Origin: Pseudomonadota bacterium
Lineage (GTDB): Bacteria; Pseudomonadota; Alphaproteobacteria; Rhizobiales; Beijerinckiaceae
Direction: 5' to 3'
DNA length: 64,000 bases
NCBI GenBank assembly: GCA_021813805.1
Contig: JAKAJL010000013.1
Span: 1-64,000, forward strand
Shown here: one piece after another, positions 28,024 to 37,100 of the stretch
How the letters are laid out: each line of letters starts with the position of its first letter
Position numbering within the stretch: the first letter of the stretch is position 1
Translations under genes and position numbers: made by a program
The notes under the pieces: model-generated
What the model was told of the DNA's origin: nothing
What the model saw: the letters and a program-made list of their open reading frames with translations, nothing else
The model's database searches: none

Positions 28024-28856
28024 CGACGCGCATCGCCAAGATCCTCTCGATCGCCGGGTCGGACCCCTCGGGGGGCGCGGGAATCCAGGGCGACCTGAAA
28101 ACCTTTTCGGCGCTTGGCTGCTACGGCATGGCGGCGGTGACCGCGCTGACGGCGCAGAACACCCTCGGCGTGCAGGCCGTCCAACCCGTCGCCGCAGATT
28201 TTGTCGCCGCCCAGATCGACTCGGTCTTTTCCGACATAAAGGTCGATGCGGTGAAGATTGGGATGATCGGCGCGCCGGACAATGTCGCGGCCATCGCTGG
28301 TCAGTTGGAGCGCCACGTGGCGCGAAATGTCGTCCTCGATCCAGTCCTGGCGGCCACGGGGGGCAAAAGCCTGGGCGGCGATGAACTGGTCGCGCCGATC
28401 ATTGCGCAGCTGTTCCCGCTGGCGCGGCTCGTTACCCCCAATCTCATGGAAGGCGCGCTTTTCGCTGATGGCCGGATGGCCGAAAATCCCGACGAAATGC
28501 GCGCCGTCGCGTTAAAACTTCATGGGCTCGGCGCGCGCGCGGTGCTGGTCAAGGGCGGCCACCTGCCCGGCGGCCCAGCCTGCGACCTGCTCTACGATGG
28601 CGCGGATTTCATTGAATTTTCGTCTCCGCGGGTCGTCACCCGCAACAGCCATGGCACCGGCTGCGCTTTGGCGTCGGCGATCGCGGCGCGGCTGGGCCAG
28701 GGCGCGGAGCTGAAGGAGGCGGTCGGCGACGCCAAGGCGTTTCTGAGCGCCGCCCTGGCGGCCGGCGCGACGCTCGACATCGGCGCCGGCCACGGGCCGC
28801 CGCATCATTTCTTTGCGCTCTGGCCCACGCGGTCTACACGCGCCGGACCGAGGTGA
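28020..28856 (+). CDS. thiD: Hydroxymethylpyrimidine/phosphomethylpyrimidine kinase
   Basis: 278 residues from a TTG overlapping the ccoA stop. Family motifs are clear: SIAGSDPSGGAGIQGDLK, AVTALTAQNT, a KIGMIG segment, DPVLAATGG and the C-terminal NSHGTGCALASAIAA. It phosphorylates HMP and HMP-P in thiamine synthesis. Linkage to ccoS-ccoA is positional only. Its last 23 bases overlap the convergent NlpC/P60 gene. Confidence 0.95.
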   Translation: MTTRIAKILSIAGSDPSGGAGIQGDLKTFSALGCYGMAAVTALTAQNTLGVQAVQPVAADFVAAQIDSVFSDIKVDAVKIGMIGAPDNVAAIAGQLERHVARNVVLDPVLAATGGKSLGGDELVAPIIAQLFPLARLVTPNLMEGALFADGRMAENPDEMRAVALKLHGLGARAVLVKGGHLPGGPACDLLYDGADFIEFSSPRVVTRNSHGTGCALASAIAARLGQGAELKEAVGDAKAFLSAALAAGATLDIGAGHGPPHHFFALWPTRSTRAGPR

Positions 28857-29712
28857 TCTCGGAGGAACTGCTCGAACGGTTGCGCTCGGTCACGACGGCG
28901 AGCGGCTCGCTGGCCACGGTCATCGAATGAGCGTTGGCGTGGAGCAGGGTCTGCTCGTCGCGCATGATGCCGACATGGCCGCGCCAGAACACCAAGTCGC
29001 CCCGGCGCAGGCCCCGCAGCCTTTGGTCGATGTCGAAAGGGCGGCCGAGCATGGACTCCATCATGTCGGTGTCACGCGGGGCGGCGACGCCGATGGCGTT
29101 GAGCGTCACCTGCGCGAGGCCCGAACAGTCGATTCCGACGTCGGTCTTGCCGCCCCATAGATAGGGGGTGTCGAGGAACATTTCGGCGAGCCTGACGAAA
29201 TCGCTCAATGGGCGGTTGTTCGGCGCAAGATGGCGCAGGAAGACATGGCCGCCGTTGTGGAGTTCGGCGAATTTGCCGTCGGAGCTGACCACATGGGTCT
29301 CGGCGCAGAAGGGCAGAGCTTCGAGAGGCGGCGATTTGATGTCGGGCGCCGAATAAACGATGGTGTGGCGCACGCGCACGCGGTAGTTCGGCTTGACGAT
29401 TCTGGGGTCGAGCGCCTCGGAGCGGATATAGCCCACATAGCGGTCACGGTCGAGCTGCGCCCAGCACCAGCCGTCCTTTTCCTCATAGACGATCAGGGTC
29501 TCGCCGTGGAGCGCCTGGGTGTCGGTGACAGAGTCGTCCGAGGGCGCGCGCCGCAGATCGGCGTGGGAGGCGACGACCTGCATGCGGCGCCCCGGCGCAT
29601 AGGCGTCGGCCTTGATCGCGTCGCGCAAATGTTCTGCGGCGAGATCGGGGCGCGCCGGCGTCAATCGTGGATCGTAGTTCAACAGTTGTCTCCCACCGCT
29701 GCGCGCGGACAT
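28834..29712 (-). CDS. NlpC/P60 family cell-wall hydrolase with SH3-like domain
   Basis: 292 residues. An SH3-like region (about 45-165) precedes an NlpC/P60 domain with catalytic C196 in GIDCSGLAQ, H246 in RGHVGIM and H262 as a possible third residue. Such enzymes cut stem peptides of peptidoglycan. No clear signal peptide is seen, so it may be cytoplasmic and process recycled muropeptides, like several alphaproteobacterial relatives. It lies 24 bases downstream of the M17 aminopeptidase on the same strand, suggesting a peptide-degrading pair. Confidence 0.9.
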   Translation of the reverse strand: MSARSGGRQLLNYDPRLTPARPDLAAEHLRDAIKADAYAPGRRMQVVASHADLRRAPSDDSVTDTQALHGETLIVYEEKDGWCWAQLDRDRYVGYIRSEALDPRIVKPNYRVRVRHTIVYSAPDIKSPPLEALPFCAETHVVSSDGKFAELHNGGHVFLRHLAPNNRPLSDFVRLAEMFLDTPYLWGGKTDVGIDCSGLAQVTLNAIGVAAPRDTDMMESMLGRPFDIDQRLRGLRRGDLVFWRGHVGIMRDEQTLLHANAHSMTVASEPLAVVTERNRSSSSSEITSVRRV

Positions 29713-29736
29713 GGGCCGATGATAACCCGCCCGGGT

Positions 29737-31146
29737 TTAGCGAAGTTTTGCTTTACCAAATCTTTCGTGGGCGAGGCTGAAGATCAGTCTTGCCGCCTGG
29801 GCCTCGCCGCCTTCGGGCCGTCCGGCTTTGGCCACGGGCGTCCATCCATAGATGTCGAAATGGGCCCAGGAAGGGCTTTGGGCCACGAAACGCCTCAGGA
29901 ACAGGGCCGCGGTGATCGCGCCCGCCATGCCTCCGGCGGGCGCGTTGTTGAGCTGGGCGACCTTGCCGTCGAGTTTCGATTCGTAGCCGCTCCATAGCGG
30001 CAGACGCCAGACCGGATCATTGACCTTGGCGCCGTGTCGGGCGATGTCGGCGGCGAGCCCGTCGTCGTCGGTGAAAAACGGCGGAAGGTCCGGCCCGAGC
30101 GCGACGCGCGCCGCGCCGGTGAGAGTCGCGAAATCGATCAGCAGCTCGGGTTTCTCCTCGTCGGCGAGGGCCAGCGCGTCGGCGAGGATCAGCCGTCCCT
30201 CGGCGTCGGTGTTGGCGATCTCCACCGTGAGGCCCTTGCGCGAGCCATAGACGTCGCCGGGACGGAAGGCTTCGCCGGAAACCGAATTCTCGACGATCGG
30301 GACGATCAGGCGCAGCGCCACGTCGAGATCGGCGGCCATGATCATCGCCGCGGCCGCGATCGCCGCCGCCGCCCCGCCCATGTCCTTTTTCATCAGCGCC
30401 ATAGCGCTTTCCGGCTTGAGGTCGAGGCCCCCGGAATCGAAACAGACCCCTTTGCCGACCAGGGTCAGACGGCGCGTCCGTTTCGGCTTCCAGCGCAGAT
30501 CGACAAGGCGCGGCGCGCGGGGCGAACCCTTGCCCACGGCGTGGATGAGGGGAAATTCGCGGGCCAGCTTTTCGCCTCGAACCGTCGAGACCTTGGCCCC
30601 GAAGGTTCTGGCGAGCGCCTGGACCGCGTCCTCGAGTTCGTCGGGGCCGAGGTCGTTGGCGGGCGTGTCGATGAGGTCGCGGGCGAAGGCGACGCTGCTG
30701 GCGATCGACTCGATTTCGGCGGCGTCGACGCCTTCCGGCGCGATCAGCCGCTTCGCTTCGCTTCGGCTCTTGTAGCGGACGAAACGATGGGCGCCGAGCA
30801 GGAAGGCCAGCGACGCGAGGTCCGGGCGGCTTGGCGCGGTCGCGAAGCGATAGACGCCGGGCGGCAGAAGAGTCGCCAATTCGCCGGGCTGGAACGGATC
30901 GGCTTTCGCGCCCGACTCGATGAAAAAGACGGCGGCCGGCTCGCCATCCGCAGCGACGAACCACATCAAACGGCCGGTCTTGGCCTCGAAGCGGGTCGCC
31001 GCCGCGAATCTCAGGGCCTCGCCGGGCAAGTCCGCCGCCTTTTCGGGCGCGGCGAGCGCCGTGGCGAAGCTTTGCGGGTTGGCGAGCCAGAGGGCGACGC
31101 TCTTTTCCTTCGGCTTGGCGAATTTCAATTTGGGCGGATTGACCAT
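29737..31146 (-). CDS. Leucyl aminopeptidase family (M17) protein
   Basis: 469 residues. The C-terminal catalytic half has the metal-binding VGKGVCFDSGGLDLK and the M17 signature NTDAEGRLILADAL; the N-terminal half is the less conserved oligomerisation domain. It releases N-terminal residues from peptides using two metal ions. It lies just upstream of the NlpC/P60 gene, so both may work on muropeptides, though this is inference. The PepA DNA-binding role seen in E. coli cannot be judged. Confidence 0.93.
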   Translation of the reverse strand: MVNPPKLKFAKPKEKSVALWLANPQSFATALAAPEKAADLPGEALRFAAATRFEAKTGRLMWFVAADGEPAAVFFIESGAKADPFQPGELATLLPPGVYRFATAPSRPDLASLAFLLGAHRFVRYKSRSEAKRLIAPEGVDAAEIESIASSVAFARDLIDTPANDLGPDELEDAVQALARTFGAKVSTVRGEKLAREFPLIHAVGKGSPRAPRLVDLRWKPKRTRRLTLVGKGVCFDSGGLDLKPESAMALMKKDMGGAAAAIAAAAMIMAADLDVALRLIVPIVENSVSGEAFRPGDVYGSRKGLTVEIANTDAEGRLILADALALADEEKPELLIDFATLTGAARVALGPDLPPFFTDDDGLAADIARHGAKVNDPVWRLPLWSGYESKLDGKVAQLNNAPAGGMAGAITAALFLRRFVAQSPSWAHFDIYGWTPVAKAGRPEGGEAQAARLIFSLAHERFGKAKLR

Positions 31147-31262
31147 CGGGAAGGAGGGCTTTCTGTGGCGGCGCAGGCCGATTAACGAACTATTAGGGTT
31201 AACGAATTATTCCTTTCGACAGAAGCGTCAAGGCGGCCGGAAGGCCCAGAGGATTTCGGGAC

Positions 31263-32246
31263 ATGCGGGAAGCCTTATTCCAACGGCGCGCGCTTGAGAC
31301 GCGTGTGATTCGGTCTAACGCCGACCGAAAGCCGATTTACCACGTTTCGCGCGCCGCCCTCGCCTGCATCGCGCTTTTGGCGCTTTCGGGCTGCAAAACC
31401 ATGAACATGGGCGACATCACCGGCTCGATCGGCGCGCCGAGCAAGCCCGCCTCGTCTTCGCCGGCCGATCTCAAGGCCTATTCCGAGCGATTGCGCCAGG
31501 CTTACGAAGCTCATCCCGACAACCGCAAGATCGCCATGGCCTACGCCAAAGCCCTCAGGGCGCGCGAACTCAACGACCAAGCGGCGGCAGTGATGGAGAA
31601 TATAGCGATCAAGTATCCGAAAGACCGCGAAGTGCTCGGCGCCTTCGGCAAGGCCCTGGCCGACGACGGCCAGCTCCAGCGCGCTCAGGATGTGCTGACC
31701 CATGCGGATTCTCCCGACGATCCCAACTGGTCGGTGATGAACACGCGGGGCTCGATCGCCGACCAGCTCGGCGATCATCAGGCGGCGCAGAAATATTACG
31801 AGACGGCGCTGAAGCTGGCGCCCGGCGAACCCTCGGTCCTGTCGAATCTCGGCCTGTCCTATGCTTTGTCGCACGATCTGCCCCGCGCGGAAAGCGCGCT
31901 GCGCGAGGCGGTCGCAAGCCCGCGCGCCGACATGCGCGAACGCCAGAACCTTGCGCTTGTGCTCGCCCTCCAGGGCAAGTTCGCCGAGGCCGAAAAAGTC
32001 TCGGAACACGACCTGTCGCCGGAACAGGCGCGGGACAATGTGGCTTCGATCCGCCAGATGATTGCGCAGTCCGGTGACTGGCGCGGCATCCAGACTTCGG
32101 CGGCGTCGCGCGGTCGGACGACAACGGTCGCCCGCGCCCGGAGCTTTTCCGCGAGCGACGGTCCAGCCGAGGCCGCGAACGACGGCGATACGTCGGCGGC
32201 GAGCCGAAAAATGCAGCAGCTAAGTCTCGACGCCTCGGCGCGCTGA
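31263..32246 (+). CDS. TPR lipoprotein, TadD-like
   Basis: 327 residues. A signal with lipobox ALLALSGC gives lipidation at C44, preceded by an unusually long basic leader of about 28 residues, so a later start is possible. Tetratricopeptide repeats cover about 70-265, including NWSVMNTRGSIADQLGDHQ and EPSVLSNLGLSYALSHDLPR, the pattern of TadD, an outer-membrane lipoprotein of Tad pili. The Ser/Ala-rich end is likely disordered. It stands 26 kb from the Tad operon. Confidence 0.8.
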   Translation: MREALFQRRALETRVIRSNADRKPIYHVSRAALACIALLALSGCKTMNMGDITGSIGAPSKPASSSPADLKAYSERLRQAYEAHPDNRKIAMAYAKALRARELNDQAAAVMENIAIKYPKDREVLGAFGKALADDGQLQRAQDVLTHADSPDDPNWSVMNTRGSIADQLGDHQAAQKYYETALKLAPGEPSVLSNLGLSYALSHDLPRAESALREAVASPRADMRERQNLALVLALQGKFAEAEKVSEHDLSPEQARDNVASIRQMIAQSGDWRGIQTSAASRGRTTTVARARSFSASDGPAEAANDGDTSAASRKMQQLSLDASAR

Positions 32247-32299
32247 GCTTTGTGCCGGGCGCGCCGCCCGACGTCGCGGCGATCCGACGGCAAAGCCGG

Positions 32300-33100
32300 T
32301 CAGGCCGAGCGGCGTTGCGACGGACGCGCCAGCTCGTTGAAAAACAAGGCCTGGCTGATCACGGCCTTTACCGTCTCGGCGCGGAAGGGCTTCGAGATCA
32401 GATATGTCGGCTCCGGCCGCGCACCGGTCAGAAGAGACTCAGGGTAGGCGGTAATGAAGATCACCGGAACGCCCGCGATTTCCAGGATTTCATTGACGGC
32501 GTCGAGACCCGAGCTGCCGTCCGCCAGCCTGATGTCGGCGAGAACGAGGCCTGGCCGCGTCGAGCGGGCGAGCGTCACCGCCTCGGCGCGGGTGCGGGCG
32601 ACGCCGACGACCTTGTGCCCGAGGCCTTCCACCAGATTTTCAAGATCCATGGCGATCAGCGGTTCATCCTCGATGATCGCCACGGTGGAGGCGACCTGGG
32701 CGCCGATCTCGCGGCCAGCGGCCTCGACCAGCTGGTCGAATTCCGCGCGCTCGACGCCAATCACCCGCGCCGCGCTCGCGGCGTCGAAGCCTTCGAGCGC
32801 CGTAAGCAGGAAGGCCTGGCGCGGCAGGGGCGTGATCGCCTCCAGGCGACTGTCGGCGGCGGTCACGATTTTGACCAGGTCCGGCCTGCCGTTGATCGGC
32901 ATGGCGTTCCAAAGGCGAGTGAACAGACGATAGGTTTCCTCGCGCGAATCGGCTTCGCGGTTGAAGATCGAAGGATCGGCGAGCAGGGCCTCGAGGAGCG
33001 CGGCGACATAAGCGTCGCCGCTTGCTTGGGAGCCCGACAGGGCGCGGGCGTAGCGGCGCAAATAGGGAATTTGCGCACCGACGAGACTGGAAAGGGACAT
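32300..33100 (-). CDS. phyR: General stress response regulator PhyR
   Basis: 266 residues from the ATG at 33100, which has GTGAGGTC upstream. The N-terminal half is an EcfG-like sigma mimic (IPYLRRYARALSGSQASGDA, then PLPRQAFLLTALEGFDAASA). The C-terminal half is a receiver with acidic pocket E144-D145 and phosphoacceptor D189. When phosphorylated, PhyR captures NepR and frees EcfG. It is divergent from nepR-ecfG. No sensor kinase is adjacent. Confidence 0.96.
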   Translation of the reverse strand: MSLSSLVGAQIPYLRRYARALSGSQASGDAYVAALLEALLADPSIFNREADSREETYRLFTRLWNAMPINGRPDLVKIVTAADSRLEAITPLPRQAFLLTALEGFDAASAARVIGVERAEFDQLVEAAGREIGAQVASTVAIIEDEPLIAMDLENLVEGLGHKVVGVARTRAEAVTLARSTRPGLVLADIRLADGSSGLDAVNEILEIAGVPVIFITAYPESLLTGARPEPTYLISKPFRAETVKAVISQALFFNELARPSQRRSA

Positions 33101-33185
33101 GCCGACCTCACGCCGTCCGGCGCCGGAATTGATCATGGACGTGGCAGTATCGTAGCGCGAAAATCGCAGATGTTATAGAGCTGTG

Positions 33186-33210
33186 GGAACAAATCTCCGC
33201 GAGCGGAGTT
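33186..33210 (+). promoter_or_regulatory. EcfG-type promoter upstream of nepR-ecfG
   Basis: GGAAC at 33186-33190 and AGTT at 33207-33210, 16 bases apart, fit the EcfG promoter form GGAAC-N16/17-cGTT. It lies about 65 bases before the nepR ATG, consistent with autoregulation. The minus-10 deviates by one base. Confidence 0.7.
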
Positions 33211-33274
33211 GAACGCCGGACGCGCGGCGGCGAATGCGGCGGCGCCTTCACGGACACGCAAGGAATGGCGCCAG

Positions 33275-33502
33275 ATGCAGGATCGCGATAATAATAACAA
33301 CAACAAGGCCGAACCGACGCTCGAGCCCGTGCTTCAGGCGCATATTGGCAAGCAGTTGAGGCGCATGTATGACGCCATGATCCGCGAGCCCGTTCCGGAA
33401 AGGTTCAAGGCTCTCCTTGATCGGCTGGAGGAGGGTGAAACCTTGCAGGAGCCGATGCGCGACAAAGCCGAGACGGGGGCGGACGAGGCCGACGCCGTAT
33501 GA
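33275..33502 (+). CDS. nepR: Anti-sigma factor NepR
   Basis: 75 residues from ATG 33275, with AAGGA upstream; an upstream TTG frame exists but is unlikely. After an Asp/Asn-rich start (NNNNN) comes the NepR core IGKQLRRMYDAMIREPVPERF followed by a second helix. NepR binds EcfG and blocks it until PhyR-P takes NepR away. Its stop overlaps the ecfG start as ATGA. Confidence 0.94.
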   Translation: MQDRDNNNNNKAEPTLEPVLQAHIGKQLRRMYDAMIREPVPERFKALLDRLEEGETLQEPMRDKAETGADEADAV

Positions 33503-34059
33503 GTGAGAAGGCGAGGCTCAGCCTCAAGGCCATTCTTCTTGCTGAACTGCCGGCGCTGCGCGCCTTCGCGCTGTCGCTGGCGGGCGCGGACGACCGCGCC
33601 GACGATCTGGTCCAGGACACTCTGGTGAAGGCCTGGGCCAACGCCGCTTCCTTCGAGGAAGGGACGAATATGCGCGCATGGCTCTTCACCATCATGCGCA
33701 ACACGTTTTTCAGCCAATATCGCAAGGCGCGCCGCGAGGTCCAGGACGTGGACGGAGAGGCGGCCGCCCGCCTCGTCGCCATGCCCGACCAGCTCGCCCA
33801 TCTCGATCTGGCCGATTTCCGCGCCCGTCTCGAACGCCTGCCGGCGGACCAGCGCGAGGCGCTGGTGCTGATCGGGGCCTCGGGATTTTCCTATGAGGAG
33901 GCCGCCGAAATCTGCGGCTGCGCGGTCGGCACGATCAAGAGCCGGGTCAACCGGGCGCGGCGGCGCCTGATGGAGCAGCTCGCCCTGTCGTCCGTCGAGG
34001 ACTTCGCCGCCGATCCGGGCTTGCCGGAAAGCGCCGCGCTCCCGCCGGTCGCTGAGTAG
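33499..34059 (+). CDS. ecfG: ECF sigma factor EcfG (general stress response)
   Basis: 186 residues with region 2 (DDLVQDTLVKAWANAASFEEGTNMRAWLF, conserved in EcfG) and region 4 (FSYEEAAEICGCAVGTIKSR). It directs RNA polymerase to GGAAC-type promoters during stress. Coupled to nepR and followed by a terminator. The short tail after region 4 (about 165-186) is not conserved in the family as far as I can tell. Confidence 0.95.
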   Translation: MSEKARLSLKAILLAELPALRAFALSLAGADDRADDLVQDTLVKAWANAASFEEGTNMRAWLFTIMRNTFFSQYRKARREVQDVDGEAAARLVAMPDQLAHLDLADFRARLERLPADQREALVLIGASGFSYEEAAEICGCAVGTIKSRVNRARRRLMEQLALSSVEDFAADPGLPESAALPPVAE

Positions 34060-34093
34060 TCGCCGCAAATTTTCCGTCTTGCCGGCGCGGCGC

Positions 34094-34126
34094 CCGCGCG
34101 CGATGCTGCGCGCGGAAATTTTTTTC
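34094..34126 (+). terminator. Rho-independent terminator after ecfG
   Basis: CCGCGCGC pairs with GCGCGCGG over a 6-base loop, then AAATTTTTTT. It closes the nepR-ecfG message just before the alpha-2-macroglobulin gene, whose ATG is at 34140. Confidence 0.75.
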
Positions 34127-34139
34127 GGGATATGCGCCC

Positions 34140-37100
34140 ATGAGCCCGATTTCCCGCTTGCGCGCCGCTTTTTTCGCTCTCCTTCTGTTTTCCTCCGGCG
34201 CCTTTGCCGCGCCGAAGCCTTATGTCAACGACGATCTCGCAAGTTCGGCCGCTCGGCTGGAGCAAAAGCTCGCCGACGACAGCGCGGATGTGCGCGCCCA
34301 CAACACGACAATGGATTTGCGCCAGCAGGCGGTCGCGCTGGGCCGGCAGGGGGATGCCGCCAGGGCGCTGCCGATCCTGGCGGCGATCGTCGCTTCCACG
34401 CCGGACAGCGTCGCCGACTGGCTGATGTTCGCCCGCGCCTCGCTTGCCGCCGCGGCGGCCAAGGGCGATGACTCCGAGGCGCTGGCGGACCAGGCGTTAG
34501 CGGCGGCTTTCGCCGCCTATCGCCACGCCCGGATCAAGAGCGAAGAGGCCGCCTCGCTCGCGCTGATCGGCGAGATTTTCGCCGCTCGCGCATCCTGGCG
34601 CGAGGCGCTCAACGCTTATCGCGCGAGCCTGGACGCCTTTGCCTTGCCGCCGGTCCGGAAAACCTATGACGATCTGCGCGAGAAATATGGATTCCGCGTG
34701 CTCGACTACAAGATCGACAATGAGTCGGCGAGCCCCCGCGTCTGTTTCCAGTTTTCAGAGGATCTCGCGCGAGGGCGCGGCGATTTCTCGCCTTTCGTGA
34801 CGCTCGACGGCCGCAGCGACGCCGCGGTCTCCAACGAGGAGCGCCAGATTTGCGTCGAAGGCCTGAAACACGGCGCCCATTACGACATCGCCCTGCGCCA
34901 GGGACTGCCGTCGGCGGTCGGCGAAAATCTGTTGCGCAACCAGGATTACCAGGTCTATGTCCGCGACCGTTCGCCGCAGGCCCATTTCACCGGGCGCAAT
35001 TATGTGCTGCCGCGCATCGGGCCGGAAGGCGCGCCGATCGTCTCGGTCAACACGACGAAAGTGAATGTGAGGATTTTTCGCGTCGGCGACCGCAATCTGC
35101 TGCCGACTATCCGCTCCGAGGATTTTCTCGCCCAACTGTCCGCGATGCGCCTGAAACAATTCGGCGACCGCGACGGCCAGAAGATCTGGTCGGGGACGCT
35201 CGACGTGAAATCAGAGCTGAACCAGGACGTCGTCACCGATTTTCCTGTCCTCGAAGCTCTGGGCCAGCCCCAGCCCGGCGTCTATGTGATGAGCGCCTCG
35301 GCCGCCGACGACCTCGCGGCGAACGGCGGCGACGAGGAGGATTACAGCCTGCGCGCCACCCAATGGTTCGTCGTCTCCGACCTCGGCCTCACCGCCTTCA
35401 GCGCCCGCGACGGCGTGACCGCCCTGGTGCGTTCGCTCGCCACCGCCGAGCCGAAGGCGGGGATCGAGGCGCGGCTGATCGCGAGAAACAACGAGCTCCT
35501 GGCGAAGGCGACGACCGACGCCAGGGGCGAGGTCCATTTCGCGCCGGGCCTTTCACGCGGGGAGGGCGGGCTTGCGCCCGGCCTCATCGTGGTCAGCGAC
35601 GGCAAGGCCGATTACAATTTCCTCGACCTCCAGCAGAACGCCTTCGATCTCACCGATCGCGGCGTCGAGGGGCGCGACCCGCCTGGCGCGCTGGACGCTT
35701 TCGTCTATGCGGAGCGCGGCGTCTATCGCTCGGGCGAGACCGTGCATCTCGCCGCGCTGTTGCGCGACGGGGCCGGGATCGCCGCCGCCGCGCCGCTGAC
35801 CCTGGTCGTCAAACGCCCAGACGGGGTGGAGTTTTTACGCGCGCCCTTGGCGGACCGGGGCCTGGGCGGACGTACGCTCGATGTCGTCCTGCCCGCCGAC
35901 GCCGCCTCGGGCGGCTGGACGGTCCAGGCGTTTTCCGATCCCAAAAGCCCGGCGATCGGCGAAGCGGGCTTTCTGGTCGAGGATTACGTTCCCGAGCGCA
36001 TGGACATGGTCCTGACCCCGAAGGTGGACGCCGCGCGTCCGGGCGAGACGGCGCAGATCGGCGTCGTTGTGCGCTACCTTTATGGAGCGTCGGGCGCCAA
36101 TCTGACCGTCAAAGGCGATGTCGAGATTGACGCCGCGACCGATCATGGCCTGCCGGCGCTCAAGGGTTATGAGGCCGGCGTGGCCGACGAGGATTTTTCG
36201 CCGGTCAAGAACGAGCTCGACGACACGCCGACCACCGACGCCAACGGCGCGACGACGCTCCAGGTCGCGATCCCTCCTGTCAGGGCGACCCGGCCGCTGG
36301 AGGCCAAGATCGCCGTGCGCGCTGGCGAGGAGGGGGGGCGCGCGATCGAGCGGATCGCTTATCTGCCGCTGCTGCCCTCAGGCGGCCTGATCGGCGTGAA
36401 GAAGGATTTCGACAATCTCGCTGAAGGCTCGCAGGCGCGTTTCGACGTGATCGCGGTCGGTCCCGACGGCTTGCGGACCAGCCGGCGCAATGTCCATTGG
36501 TCGCTCTACCGTCTCAGCAACGATTACCAATGGTACAAGCAGGACGGGCGCTGGAATTTCGAACAGGTGAAATCGTCGCGCCGCGTCGCCGACGGCGCGG
36601 TGGATCTCGCGCCCGAAGCCGCGGCGAAGATCGCGGCGGTGGTCGGGCTTGGCCATTATCGGCTGGATCTGCGCGACGACGATCCCAATGACGCACAGAC
36701 CTCGGTGACGTTCGACGTCGGCTGGTCGGGCGAGGCCAAGGCTCCGACGCCGGACCAGCTCGACGTGACGCTCGACAAGCGGGCCTACGCCAGCGGCGAA
36801 AAGATGAAGCTGACGGTTTTCGCGCGCAGCGATGCGAAATCGACAATCGCCGTGCTCGGCGAGGGCGTGAAGACGACGCTCGACGCGGATCTGAAGAAGG
36901 GCGACAACGAGATCACGTTGCCGATCGGCTCCGACTGGGGCGTAGGCGCCTATGCGCTCGTTCTTGCCCATCGTCCGCTCGACAAGGCGGTGGGGCGCAT
37001 GCCCGGCCGGGCCATCGGCCTGGCGTGGTTTTCGGTCGATCCCGACGCGCATCGGCTGAAAATCGCGCTCAACGCGCCGGAACGCGCGCGTCCGCGTGAA

